Shown in pieces: positions 5,700 to 13,499 of a DNA stretch of 17,416 bases. Made by a program: the position numbers and the translations under genes. Origin of the DNA: JACPIL01 sp964362365 (GTDB lineage: Archaea > Nanobdellota > Nanobdellia > Woesearchaeales > GW2011-AR9); NCBI GenBank assembly GCA_964362365.1, contig CAYIEF010000021.1:1-17416 (forward strand), in the 5' to 3' direction. Within the stretch, counting starts at the first letter, position 1, and every line of letters begins with the position of its first letter. The notes beneath the pieces are model-generated. The model was not told where the DNA came from, searched no databases, and was given only the letters and a program-made list of their open reading frames with translations.

Positions 5700-5933
5700 A
5701 TGGATATCCAAGCTTTTGTTTCGCATCCTTTTGTGTCAATACTATTGCTGGCAGTGGTGATCTTTTTTGTGGTCAAGGCTATTATTAATTCTATCAGGTT
5801 GTTCTTTTTTGTATTGTTGGCCGCATTGATATTAGTGTTCTTCTTCAACATTTCGCTTTCTGATGTTTTAAGAGTTTTATCTGCAGCACGGACGCAGGAC
5901 GGATTGACCAGTTTATTGTTGTGGAATTTTTAG
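5700..5933 (+). CDS. small integral membrane protein
   Basis: The 77-residue product has a hydrophobic stretch from about residue 11 to 50 (FVSILLLAVVIFFVV, a short polar turn KAIINSIR, then LFFFVLLAALILVFFFNIS), which makes two membrane helices likely. The C-terminal 25 residues are soluble and contain SARTQDG. A TATA-like ATTAAATAG (about 5666-5674) lies some 30 nt before the ATG, giving a leaderless or nearly leaderless mRNA. No family recognised. Opposite-strand readings here are shadows of this gene. Confidence 0.6.
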   Translation: MDIQAFVSHPFVSILLLAVVIFFVVKAIINSIRLFFFVLLAALILVFFFNISLSDVLRVLSAARTQDGLTSLLLWNF

Positions 5934-6077
5934 ATGACGTGATGATAATTATTTCAATGGGTTTCTTCTTTCTCACGCCACCACCATTGACGGCGCAAAA
6001 TTTTTAATTTTATCGCCAAACCTATATTATCCTAATCCTCAACAAAACTTATATAGTAGCGTCTTACAGGAATCATT

Positions 6078-7034
6078 ATGACTTCATCTATCTGGACAGA
6101 AAAGTATCGGCCGGCAACATTTAGTGATATTAAAGGCCAGAAGGAAATTGTGGAGAAGATCAAGGCATTCGTAGAATCAAAGAACATGCCGCACTTATTG
6201 TTTTCCGGTCCGGCAGGCGTTGGCAAAACCACTCTTTCTTTGGTTATTGCCCGGGAATTATTTGGCGAGAATTGGCGGGAGAATACTTTAGAATTAAATG
6301 CGTCTGATGAGCGCGGTATTGATGTCGTCCGGGTGAAAGTGAAGGATTTTGCCAGAACGAAAGCGATCGGTGATGTGCCATTCAAACTAATTTATCTGGA
6401 TGAAAGTGATGCCTTGACCAGGGAAGCGCAGCAGGCTCTTCGTAGAACGATGGAGAATTATACTAAGACTTGTCGATTTATTTTGAGCTGCAATTATTCA
6501 TCTAAAATACTTGACCCGATACAAAGCAGATGCGCAGTATTTCGATTTAAGCCGTTGAGCAAGGAAGAGATATTTGTTGTGGTAGAGAAAATAGCAACAG
6601 AAGAAGGGCTGTCAGTTAATCAAGAAGCCAAAGAAGCGTTGTTCGAGGTATGTGATGGAGATGTAAGACGATTGGAGAATATCATGCAGAGCTGCGCAGT
6701 ATTGGGAAAAGGGATTGATCCTGAACAAATTTTTTCCATGGCTTCTGTCGCTAAACCGAAAGAAGTGAATGAAGTTTTGTCATTGGCAGCGAAAGGAAAC
6801 TTTCTGGAATCGCGGAAGAAGCTGCTTTCCTTGATGTTAGATTACGGGTTGTCTGGTTTGGATGTAATCCGCCAGATTCAGAAAGAGATCTGGAACTTGA
6901 AGTTAGAGGACAGAAAGAAAGTTGAATTGGTTGACAAGTGTGGAGAAGTTGAATTTAGGATGGTTGAAGGAAGTGATGAGTATATCCAGCTGGAAAGTTT
7001 TCTTGCTTTTGTGATGCTGGTGGGAAGTAGATAG
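6078..7034 (+). CDS. rfcS: replication factor C small subunit (clamp loader ATPase)
   Basis: This 318-residue AAA+ protein is the archaeal RFC small subunit, which with RFC-L opens and loads the PCNA ring at primer ends. Visible motifs: the RFC box WTEKYRPATFSDIKGQ (6-21), Walker A GPAGVGKT (44-51), LNASDERGIDVVR, Walker B LIYLDESD (104-111), sensor 1 FILSCNYSSKI (134-144), and the SRC motif with its arginine finger (150-152). Sensor 2 includes DGDVRRLEN, and the C-terminal collar domain is present in full. The Walker B has DESD where most relatives have DEAD, but the catalytic D-E pair is kept. Length is normal. A TATA box (CTTATATAG, 6048-6056) is 26 nt before the ATG, so a leaderless mRNA is expected. 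Confidence 0.96.
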   Translation: MTSSIWTEKYRPATFSDIKGQKEIVEKIKAFVESKNMPHLLFSGPAGVGKTTLSLVIARELFGENWRENTLELNASDERGIDVVRVKVKDFARTKAIGDVPFKLIYLDESDALTREAQQALRRTMENYTKTCRFILSCNYSSKILDPIQSRCAVFRFKPLSKEEIFVVVEKIATEEGLSVNQEAKEALFEVCDGDVRRLENIMQSCAVLGKGIDPEQIFSMASVAKPKEVNEVLSLAAKGNFLESRKKLLSLMLDYGLSGLDVIRQIQKEIWNLKLEDRKKVELVDKCGEVEFRMVEGSDEYIQLESFLAFVMLVGSR

Positions 7035-7082
7035 TTTTACAAAAAGTTTAACGGAAAGTTTTATAACTATGTGGTGCTTTAT

Positions 7083-7364
7083 ATGAAAAAGAAAATAATA
7101 GACATTGAAGCTCATGCCTTTTTCAGATTAATGGAAAGGGGAACCCAGTTTGGGCTTAGTTTTGAGGAAACCAAAGAGCGTTCCTTCAACGCCGTTAGAA
7201 ATGGCAAATTGTCTGTCAGAAAACACAAATCTAGGAAGGGAAAGACCTACTATCACTATTTTAAGGATAATCTTTCCTTTTATGTAATGTGTCAAGAGAG
7301 AGAATATGATGATTACATTAAAGTTTTAATAAAAACAGTTGTCATTGAAGAAGGAAGAGGATAA
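7083..7364 (+). CDS. DUF4258-like putative toxin
   Basis: The 93-residue product starts KKKIIDIEAHAFFRLMERG, the H-x3-R-x3-RG pattern seen in DUF4258 and related RelE-fold proteins. It continues with a basic segment (VRKHKSRKGKTYYHYF) and a closing strand pattern (FYVMCQ...YIKVLIKTVV). RelE-fold toxins act as mRNA interferases; that activity is inferred. The start is placed at the ATG at 7083; GTG codons at 7071 and 7074 are possible alternatives. A TATA-like TTTTATAA is at 7059-7066. It lies 3 nt upstream of a YgiT-type zinc-finger antitoxin, the usual partner of DUF4258 genes, which strengthens the call. Confidence 0.7.
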   Translation: MKKKIIDIEAHAFFRLMERGTQFGLSFEETKERSFNAVRNGKLSVRKHKSRKGKTYYHYFKDNLSFYVMCQEREYDDYIKVLIKTVVIEEGRG

Positions 7365-7367
7365 GAA

Positions 7368-7697
7368 ATGGTAATAAATAAAAGGGTATGTATGAATTGC
7401 AATGTGCCTATGGTTAAAGCTACTGTAAAGTATAAAGTGATGGATTTTGAAGCACGGCAGTGTCCCAAATGCAAAGAGAAAATATTTACTGAAGATTTAG
7501 CTATGAAAGCAATTACTCAATTAGAAACTAAAAGATTGGAAGAAGAATACATAAAACATCCGATTAAGGTCGGCAACAGCTGGGGGTTGACTTTTCCAAA
7601 AGAAGTTACTGAAGTGTTTGGATTGGATCACAAAGAGATGGTGTTGAAAATTCATCCCAATGTAGCGAAGGGAAGAATTGAAATATTGTTGGGATAA
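7368..7697 (+). CDS. antitoxin with YgiT-type zinc finger fused to AbrB-like DNA-binding domain
   Basis: The 109-residue product has two parts. The N-terminus carries a zinc finger with C8-x2-C11 and C32-x2-C35, as in MqsA/YgiT-type antitoxins, which use it to contact the toxin. From about residue 62 the sequence IKHPIKVGNSWGLTFPKEV has the AbrB/MazE swapped-hairpin pattern (K-x-GNS-x-G-x-x-x-PKE), a DNA-binding element that replaces the helix-turn-helix of classical MqsA. The gene follows the toxin with a 3-nt gap and a purine-rich site (GGAAGAGG), so toxin precedes antitoxin, as in mqsRA. The protein probably both neutralises the toxin and represses the operon. Confidence 0.78.
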   Translation: MVINKRVCMNCNVPMVKATVKYKVMDFEARQCPKCKEKIFTEDLAMKAITQLETKRLEEEYIKHPIKVGNSWGLTFPKEVTEVFGLDHKEMVLKIHPNVAKGRIEILLG

Positions 7698-7767
7698 ATG
7701 CAAGTAGGGAATAAGTAATATATTTTGCTTGATACAAATTCTTAAAAACATTTATTTTATAGTTTAA

Positions 7768-8385
7768 ATGATGCCAGTAGAATTAGTTATTTGGGACTAT
7801 AATGGAACCTTATCAGATGATCTTCCACGCATGACTCATGCAGTAAATCTTTTCTTAGCTGAATTTGGTGTTTTTCCGGCTACGGATGAAGAAGTTGCCT
7901 GCTACGACGGAGATATATGGAGATTTTATCGGGAGCGAAACATACATCTTCCAAAAGCAGAAATTGGCGCAAGAGTCTTTGATATTTATTCCAAACTTCA
8001 AGATCCGCTGCGCTTAATGCCCGGTGCTATAGAAATCCTAGAAAGGATTGATAAACCGCAAGTTCTGGTCACAAAACATCCTACTCATCTTACAGAAAGA
8101 GAGGTTGATGAGTTAGGGATTAGAAAATATTTTCTTCAAATATACAGCGGAATACGCGATAAGACTCCGTTGTTTCAACGATTATGCAAGGAAAGTGAGA
8201 TTCATCCTTTCAGTGGCGTTGTCGTTGGAGATAGGATAGACGACGTAAAAGAAGGTAAGCTTGCTGGGAATAAAGTTATCGCAGTGCCAGGATATCATCC
8301 TCAGCATATTTTAGAACAGCATAATCCAGATTATATTGTTGATTCTTTGCGGGAAGTTTATGATTGTATATCTAATATTAAGTAA
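7768..8385 (+). CDS. HAD-superfamily hydrolase (phosphoglycolate phosphatase-like)
   Basis: The 205-residue protein has the HAD motifs in order: motif I VIWDYNGTLSDD with nucleophile D10, motif II VLVTKHP (T near 102), a motif III lysine in RDKTPLF, and motif IV VVVGDRIDDVKEG. A helical cap of about 60 residues sits after motif I. The second motif I aspartate, usually the general acid/base, is asparagine (N12). The WD-x-NGTL-x-DD variant recurs in a subgroup of HAD proteins, so it is probably a subfamily trait. The substrate is likely a small phosphorylated metabolite; phosphoglycolate is a guess by resemblance. Two adjacent ATGs at the start leave a one-residue uncertainty. Confidence 0.85.
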   Translation: MMPVELVIWDYNGTLSDDLPRMTHAVNLFLAEFGVFPATDEEVACYDGDIWRFYRERNIHLPKAEIGARVFDIYSKLQDPLRLMPGAIEILERIDKPQVLVTKHPTHLTEREVDELGIRKYFLQIYSGIRDKTPLFQRLCKESEIHPFSGVVVGDRIDDVKEGKLAGNKVIAVPGYHPQHILEQHNPDYIVDSLREVYDCISNIK

Positions 8386-8464
8386 GTGATTTTTAGGAAA
8401 TTCTTTTAAATAGATTCGTTATTTTTATAGTAGGTGTGGTTTCTCGAGTTGTTTTTAGAATAAA

Positions 8465-9157
8465 ATGGATAAAAACCAATTAGAAAAAATGGTCGCTATT
8501 CTTAGCAATGGCGAAAACGGATATAGAGATTCTCCGGTGACAGAGGCGGTGGAGTTACGTACTATTATTCAGCAAGCTCGACCAGATTTGTATGAGCTTA
8601 TGGCTACAGAAGAGAAGAGAGAGGAACAAAAAGCAGAACCAGAAATTAAACGCTCAATAGTTCCAGTTAATGCAAGTAATGGTATAGAGCTTGATTCCTA
8701 TATTCCTAAGCCGCAAGAACTTAGCCCTTTGTATACATTACCTAAGAAGTTAGAAAATAAAGTAGTTATCCCTTATCAAGATCAAATGTTCTTGTATCAT
8801 GGAGAAATAACCGGTTTGGAATTTAAACAAGATTTCCGCTCTTACCTTTGGGGAACATTAACATTTACAAAATATGCTAGAGAGAAGAAGATAAAGAAAA
8901 TTATCAGTTTTTTTCCTCCGCGTATCACATCTGAAAGGGCCTTTAAAGATAAAGAGTTGTGGAAATTGGTTGTTGGGGATAGTATTAGTAATGGAATAGT
9001 ATTTTCAGGTGGTGGTAACCGACTATATCCTGACGAGTTAATCAGAAAAGCAATGAACCAGTATATCTCTTTACCAAGAGCCCTTATAGAGAAAGTCTTC
9101 TCTCCCATAGATCAACAACTACAAGAAATATATAATAACATCACGAGCTCTGCTTGA
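8465..9157 (+). CDS. uncharacterised soluble protein
   Basis: I do not recognise this 230-residue protein. The N-terminal 50 residues look helical (QLEKMVAILSNG, VELRTIIQQARPDLYELM), followed by a charged linker (EEKREEQKAEPEIK) and a mixed alpha/beta part from about residue 65. The second half contains LYHGEITGLEFKQDF, a FFPPRITSERAF segment and VVGDSISNGIVFSGGG. No signal peptide or membrane helix is visible. Two TATA-like boxes lie upstream (about 8402-8412 and 8420-8431). The end overlaps the convergent lipoprotein gene by 17 nt, which suggests the two transcripts are antisense at their 3' ends. Confidence 0.65.
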   Translation: MDKNQLEKMVAILSNGENGYRDSPVTEAVELRTIIQQARPDLYELMATEEKREEQKAEPEIKRSIVPVNASNGIELDSYIPKPQELSPLYTLPKKLENKVVIPYQDQMFLYHGEITGLEFKQDFRSYLWGTLTFTKYAREKKIKKIISFFPPRITSERAFKDKELWKLVVGDSISNGIVFSGGGNRLYPDELIRKAMNQYISLPRALIEKVFSPIDQQLQEIYNNITSSA

Positions 9158-10037
9158 TTCTCAACTTCTCTGAAATCAACTCCCGATACTTGTAATCTAA
9201 AGTCAATTTCACTTGTTTGGTTGAAACATGCCCTTCAGCTAATGGCTCTTTTAGCTTACAGACTATTTCTGCTTGTCCATCATCTAATCTTGCTTCGTTT
9301 AATTTTCCGGCAGATTTACATTCCCAAGCTGGATCATCTAAACTGTACGATAAAACATTTCTAACTCCAAAATCTTCTCCTGGCTTAGTTACTTTTGCAG
9401 TAGGCGCTCCTGCGCTCTTGACCATGATTTTCAGAGCAACGATGCCTTTTCCAGCGGTGTCTTCTTCCACTGCTGAGACTGTGATAGGTGCTCCAGAGAC
9501 GAAATACGTTTTTGCTTCCTTGACATTACAGACACGCTGGTCGGTAAGATCTTCTTTTAAACACACTTCGGGGACAAGTAAATAGGTTTGATAATGATAT
9601 TCAATGTTAGCGAACCATTCCCGTTCTACTACGCCAGCAACTTCTTTAGCGTATTTGGCTTCAGAAGCGAAGCTCATGGTTTCTTCTCCGCCATTAGGTA
9701 CAAGTTCAGATATTCCTTCTAAAGGCTGATTGTTTTGTAATTCCCAGGCTTTCATGCCGATAAATTCTTCCTGTGACGGCCCAAGTAGTTTTACAGATAC
9801 TTCGCCTGGCTGAACTGCATATTCTCCTCTATTTTTTAAGGTTAATTCTAAAGGAAAGGTTTCTTCATCAAAGATGCTATAAACGCCAGTTTCTTCTACA
9901 CCAAAAGCTTCAAATGCTGCTAAAAGGCCTTGAGTGCCGCCTAAATACGCTCCTTTCGCAGTTGGCTGCTGCTGTTGATTACAGGCAGTCAGAAATAATA
10001 AAGCGACAATTAGCGCAGGAATGATGAATTTTCTCAT
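9141..10037 (-). CDS. lipoprotein, cell-surface, unknown function
   Basis: The 298-residue product has a signal peptide with a basic start (MRKF), hydrophobic core (IIPALIVALLFL) and lipobox LTAC, so C19 should be the lipidated residue on the outside of the membrane; a QQQQ-containing linker follows. The mature part is beta-rich with paired cysteines (C-x-KEDLTDQRVC), fitting extracellular location. It is related to the protein at 11099-12049: both have GTQG after the lipobox, an LELTLKNRG-type strand, and a matching end (GQAEIVCKL...VKLTLDYKYR here; GQGKIICTF...LIDLDYSYI there). An AGAGGTTG site precedes the ATG and a TATA box (AATTTAAATAG) is near 10082-10093. Function unknown. Confidence 0.8.
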   Translation of the reverse strand: MRKFIIPALIVALLFLTACNQQQQPTAKGAYLGGTQGLLAAFEAFGVEETGVYSIFDEETFPLELTLKNRGEYAVQPGEVSVKLLGPSQEEFIGMKAWELQNNQPLEGISELVPNGGEETMSFASEAKYAKEVAGVVEREWFANIEYHYQTYLLVPEVCLKEDLTDQRVCNVKEAKTYFVSGAPITVSAVEEDTAGKGIVALKIMVKSAGAPTAKVTKPGEDFGVRNVLSYSLDDPAWECKSAGKLNEARLDDGQAEIVCKLKEPLAEGHVSTKQVKLTLDYKYRELISEKLRIKQSS

Positions 10038-10111
10038 GTTACAACCTCTTTTGACTAATAATTATGAACTAATGAAGAGGGCTATTTAAATTTTACTGAG
10101 TATAAGTTCCT

Positions 10112-10816
10112 TTATAATTTCTCAAAAATTAAGACAATTTTTGAACCTTTTGGTTCTAAATTTTCTTTACTATATGTATAACCAAACTGTTGTAGAAGAT
10201 TGCTTGACCTTAATTGTGCTATTACACTTTGCATTGTTAGTATGGCACCATAGGATGCAAAAACATAAATAAAAGGCATCCCTTGGGCTAGCTTGAGTTG
10301 TATTGCTTGGACTGTGTTCTCGAGGGGTTGGTTTTTTTGAATAAATAATGAAATTCTTTCCCAATCTTCAAGCGATTGTTCATAGATATCAATTAGTTCT
10401 TCTTTTGTAAGATTCTTTTTTAAATTATAATTTGTTAAAAACTTAATAAAACCTTCCATAAATCCGGTTGAGGCCATATTCAGTATGCTTACTCCTTTTT
10501 TCTTGTGCGTCTTGTAGATTGAATTTCTTATTCCTTCGACACCTTTTTTCTGATCCTCTTCCGGAAGAGAATTAATCCACAAGCCTATGCTAATTATTGG
10601 TAAGGTTGGATGTTCACCAAGAAGGTATTTTAATTGTTTAAATGATTGCTTTTTTTGAGAATGTTTGAGATCGCCTAAACCACATCCTTTTGGTAAAAAA
10701 CCCACTTTGTTTCTTGAAAAGAAACTAATTAGCTGATCTTTCTTCTCCTCTAGGAAAGTCTTGAAAAACCCATACGAAAATTTTCCTGCTTCAGTACTAG
10801 GATCAAAATCATTCAT
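10112..10816 (-). CDS. uncharacterised protein, second gene of a two-gene unit
   Basis: This 234-residue, mostly helical protein matches no family I recognise. It has no signal peptide. A moderately hydrophobic segment near the C-terminus (GMPFIYVFASYGAILTMQSVIAQL) could be buried or a weak membrane helix. The last part (GYTYSKENLEPKGSKIVLIFEK) looks like a strand-turn-strand. Its start overlaps the upstream 81-codon gene by 8 nt, so the pair is co-translated. Base composition is more AT-rich than the housekeeping genes here, consistent with but not proof of transfer. Confidence 0.6.
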   Translation of the reverse strand: MNDFDPSTEAGKFSYGFFKTFLEEKKDQLISFFSRNKVGFLPKGCGLGDLKHSQKKQSFKQLKYLLGEHPTLPIISIGLWINSLPEEDQKKGVEGIRNSIYKTHKKKGVSILNMASTGFMEGFIKFLTNYNLKKNLTKEELIDIYEQSLEDWERISLFIQKNQPLENTVQAIQLKLAQGMPFIYVFASYGAILTMQSVIAQLRSSNLLQQFGYTYSKENLEPKGSKIVLIFEKL

Positions 10817-11054
10817 CGTTAGAATATTCTAAAAAATACTGTGCCATGCTTAATGGGGTTGCATTTATGATTAATAATGACCCTGGCAAAATAGCAGCAG
10901 TTTTTATATGGACCCTCTCTTGTGTATATTTACAAGTCACCTCTTTTTTATTTGAATTTAGAACATATCCCTGTTCATCAATAAAATAGCCCAATCTTTC
11001 TAAAGTCAATTGTATATCATTAGTACTTAACTCAATTAATTCTAATTCAGGCAT
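10809..11054 (-). CDS. small uncharacterised protein, first gene of a two-gene unit
   Basis: The 81-residue acidic product contains LTLERLGYFIDEQGYVLNSNKKEVTCKYTQERVHIKT in its middle and ILPGSLLIINATPLSMAQYFLE near the end. I know no family for it. The position (first, short, overlapping the next gene by 8 nt, with its own promoter) resembles toxin-antitoxin or other small addiction-like pairs, but no DNA-binding motif supports that. A TATA box (AATTTATATA, about 11081-11090 read leftward) places the transcript start within a few nt of the ATG. Confidence 0.6.
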   Translation of the reverse strand: MPELELIELSTNDIQLTLERLGYFIDEQGYVLNSNKKEVTCKYTQERVHIKTAAILPGSLLIINATPLSMAQYFLEYSNDE

Positions 11055-11098
11055 TTCAAATTTCTTTTGGTGGTAGTTGGTATATAAATTTATTGGAT

Positions 11099-12049
11099 TT
11101 ACTGGGGCGTCTTCACTATCCGCACCGACTTCTGGATTGAATCGATGTACGAATAATCCAAATCTATCAATAACGGCGTTTCAAAGGCAGATGAACCAGG
11201 TATGTCAAAGGTACAGATGATCTTTCCCTGGCCGTTGCTTAAGCGCACAAAGCCATCCTGCGGCTTGCAGTTGACCTTGCCGCCGCCAGTCATTTCTACG
11301 TTATATTGAACTCGATCTAAGTCTTGATATTCAATAGAAGCTTGTCCGCAATTATTAATGTTCGCAAACGGGCTTAATACTCTTCCGGTGTTAAGATTTT
11401 TAACATTGATTTCAAAGATCGCCCTGCTGCCGACCATATCTACGCCCACATAGGTTACGCCAACTGGGCCGCCCTGTCCGCCACCCATATGTACATCTTT
11501 AGGCCGGCAGGTTTTTTGTTCTGCAGAAACTTGATAGAATAATGGGTCAACACAGACAGAAGGATTAGCGATGGTATGATAATGATAACAGGAAAGGAAG
11601 TTTAAGGTTGGATTGTAATCGGGCACGCCTAACGGAAGATTGATGCTGGATTCAAATTCTAAGATGTTGCTGCTTCCTTCAGTATTGTAGAGATTTTTCC
11701 CTTCTAGAACGCCGACCCCCTCTGCGCATGATCTTGGCCCGAAGAAGCTGCCAGAGATGATGTTTCGATCAAAACCAGTGACGTGCACAAAACAATCCTG
11801 TGCTTTTAAGTCGTGGCTGCCTTTATTTTTGACTTCCACTAAAGCAATAAGATCACTTTTATCGTATAATATAGATGGGGGGGAATCTTGGATGAGTTGT
11901 AATTGCACTCCCTGTGTTCCAGTTTTAACTTGCTGTAAAGCTGCTGCAGTATCTAAAGGAGTTTCTCCTGCTCCGGGTTTAGGTTTACAGGAGACTAAAA
12001 ATAAGGTTATGAGGATAACTAGGATTACTGTACTAACGCTCTTTTTCAT
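11099..12049 (-). CDS. lipoprotein, cell-surface, unknown function
   Basis: The 316-residue product begins MKKSVSTVILVILITLFLVSC: basic start, hydrophobic core and lipobox LVSC, with C21 the lipidated residue. The mature domain is beta-rich and contains at least seven further cysteines, pointing to disulfide bonds outside the cell, and a glycine-rich loop (HMGGGQGGPVG). It is a diverged paralogue of the lipoprotein at 9141-10037, most clearly in the last 60 residues. TATATA at 12073-12078 is 26 nt before the ATG, so a leaderless mRNA is expected. The TATA box lies back-to-back with the promoter of the ferredoxin gene. Function unknown. Confidence 0.8.
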   Translation of the reverse strand: MKKSVSTVILVILITLFLVSCKPKPGAGETPLDTAAALQQVKTGTQGVQLQLIQDSPPSILYDKSDLIALVEVKNKGSHDLKAQDCFVHVTGFDRNIISGSFFGPRSCAEGVGVLEGKNLYNTEGSSNILEFESSINLPLGVPDYNPTLNFLSCYHYHTIANPSVCVDPLFYQVSAEQKTCRPKDVHMGGGQGGPVGVTYVGVDMVGSRAIFEINVKNLNTGRVLSPFANINNCGQASIEYQDLDRVQYNVEMTGGGKVNCKPQDGFVRLSNGQGKIICTFDIPGSSAFETPLLIDLDYSYIDSIQKSVRIVKTPQ

Positions 12050-12110
12050 TATGATCCTTAAATAAAGAATGTATATAAGTTTTTTGGTGACGTTTTACTC
12101 GAGAAAATAT

Positions 12111-12118
12111 TATAAATA
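12111..12118 (+). promoter_or_regulatory. TATA box of the ferredoxin gene
   Basis: TATAAATA is centred about 26 nt before the ATG at 12140. This spacing supports a leaderless transcript starting at that ATG rather than at the GTG nine bases earlier. Confidence 0.6.
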
Positions 12119-12139
12119 CGCCCCATTCCAGTGATAACT

Positions 12140-12376
12140 ATGGCAAAGTACAAGGTAGAACATTTCAAGAAGGATTGTATTAGCTGCGGTGCTTGCGCAG
12201 TGATCAATCCTGATTTCTGGGAGATGGATGCCGAAGGCATGGCTGATCTGAAAGGCTCAAAGAAGGTTGATGATCATTACGAGTTAGAGATAGATGAGAA
12301 AGACAAAGACAGCAACCAGGAAGCAGCAGATGTCTGTCCGGTGAATATTATTCATGTGAAGAAGATGGAAAAATAA
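12140..12376 (+). CDS. single-cluster [4Fe-4S] ferredoxin
   Basis: The 78-residue product has C13-x2-C16-x2-C19 and a fourth cysteine C66 followed by proline (the CP motif), the ligand set of a ferredoxin with one [4Fe-4S] cluster. The acidic insert between them (about 45-62) resembles Pyrococcus/Thermotoga-type one-cluster ferredoxins. It is a soluble low-potential electron carrier; its redox partner is not encoded nearby. The start follows from the TATA spacing. The gene ends 2 nt from the convergent histidine-rich gene. Confidence 0.93.
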   Translation: MAKYKVEHFKKDCISCGACAVINPDFWEMDAEGMADLKGSKKVDDHYELEIDEKDKDSNQEAADVCPVNIIHVKKMEK

Positions 12377-12378
12377 TC

Positions 12379-12657
12379 CTACTGTTTCAATTCCTTCCTA
12401 AGCGCATGATTGTAATTTACTAAATGATGTTTGATCCGAGAAAGCATTTCATGATGTTTCTTTAAGAGATGCTGAGCTTCTTTGGTAGCCTTATGATGTT
12501 TCTTGGCATGCTTGTATCTGCTTCCTTCATCAGTAGCAGAAGCATGTTTCTGTCCGTGATGCTGCGCTTCTTTGCTCAGCTCATGTAATTTTTTATTCAT
12601 CTTAGTCAATTCTTTAGAACAAAGATACAAGTATGCTGCTTCGCGGGTAATACTCAT
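12379..12657 (-). CDS. small histidine- and lysine-rich helical protein
   Basis: The start at 12657 is chosen because a TATA box (TTATATAT, around 12677-12685) lies about 26 nt upstream, inside the last codons of the neighbouring nuclease gene. The 92-residue product is predicted helical throughout and has 13 histidines, several as HH pairs (QHHGQKH, KHAKKHHK, QHLLKKHHE, IKHHLVNYNH), plus many lysines. There is one cysteine near the N-terminus (YLCSKE). No family is recognised. Nickel, zinc or copper binding, or nucleic-acid binding by the basic helix, are both conceivable; nothing nearby decides between them. Confidence 0.65.
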   Translation of the reverse strand: MSITREAAYLYLCSKELTKMNKKLHELSKEAQHHGQKHASATDEGSRYKHAKKHHKATKEAQHLLKKHHEMLSRIKHHLVNYNHALRKELKQ

Positions 12658-12688
12658 GGAAGGAAGAAGAATTTTAGGATATATAACT

Positions 12689-13435
12689 TTAGCGGTTGGC
12701 AAATTCGATGTCCACTAATATCCCCGGATGATCGCTGGGGTATTTTCCTTTCTTGTTCAGCACGTATTGGGGGTGATATTTGTGTTCCTGACTGATAAAC
12801 ACATAGTCTATGGTTTGGTATTCAAAGAGATGAAAATCTTGCAGGGCTGCAGTTGCATCATGGAGCAATTCCCTAAACTGGGGGTACAGTTTGGAACGGC
12901 GCTGAAAATTAAAATCGCCCGCCAGTATAACCAGTTCGCCTTTTTTATGCCGCTCACGCAATTTTTGAAGTAGCTGATCTGTTTGGGCTTCTAAATATTT
13001 ATCAATATCTTCCGTATAGGTGCAGACTTTGTGGGTATTAATGATGGTAGCTTTTCCGAAATTCTGGTCTTCGATAATGGTTTCCAGAAATCCTTTTCCC
13101 AGCAAGCGGTCCCACCGTTGTTCAGTACGCCAATTTCCTTGCGCAATGTAAGGATAATAATTGACTTCCACTGGTTTTTCTCTGGTTAAAGTTGCCAACC
13201 CCCCTTTAGTGCTCTCAATTATTTTAGGAATTGGATAGCGGTTAGTTTGATACGAAACATGATACCCTTTGATGCTCTCGAGCATCTTTCTGCTTTTGCG
13301 AAAAAATGCTTCTTGAATGCAAAGAATATCGGGTTGGTATTCTTCGATAGTTTCTTTTATTACTGGATAGCGTTCTTTTCGATCTCGGATGGAAGCTCCA
13401 TGAATGTTCCAGGTCATGACACGCATTTTGACCAT
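12689..13435 (-). CDS. endonuclease/exonuclease/phosphatase (EEP) family protein
   Basis: The 248-residue protein carries the full EEP active-site set: TWNIHG with N10, IQEAF with E42, INTHKV with H135, AGDFNF with D174 and N176, IDYVF with D210, and SDHPGI with D235-H236. These are the metal and catalytic residues of the superfamily that includes ExoIII/AP endonucleases, DNase I, sphingomyelinases and inositol phosphatases. It lacks a signal peptide, so it acts inside the cell, and the substrate (DNA, RNA or a phospholipid head group) is open. A GGTGA site precedes the ATG at 13435. Its end is only about 30 nt upstream of the next gene's start. Confidence 0.9.
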   Translation of the reverse strand: MVKMRVMTWNIHGASIRDRKERYPVIKETIEEYQPDILCIQEAFFRKSRKMLESIKGYHVSYQTNRYPIPKIIESTKGGLATLTREKPVEVNYYPYIAQGNWRTEQRWDRLLGKGFLETIIEDQNFGKATIINTHKVCTYTEDIDKYLEAQTDQLLQKLRERHKKGELVILAGDFNFQRRSKLYPQFRELLHDATAALQDFHLFEYQTIDYVFISQEHKYHPQYVLNKKGKYPSDHPGILVDIEFANR

Positions 13436-13499
13436 AAATTCACCAACCTTTAAAAATAATCTTCTTTTTGTTATATCTTAGAATTTTTTTCTAATTTAA

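Noticed and set aside
5939..5990. C/D-box guide RNA (GTGATGA C-box match near rfcS)
   Set aside because: No D box (CTGA) at a suitable distance and no terminal stem; the match is likely chance.
8842..9108. 88-codon reverse ORF
   Set aside because: It is antisense to the unknown protein at 8465-9157 and lacks promoter and ribosome-binding site.
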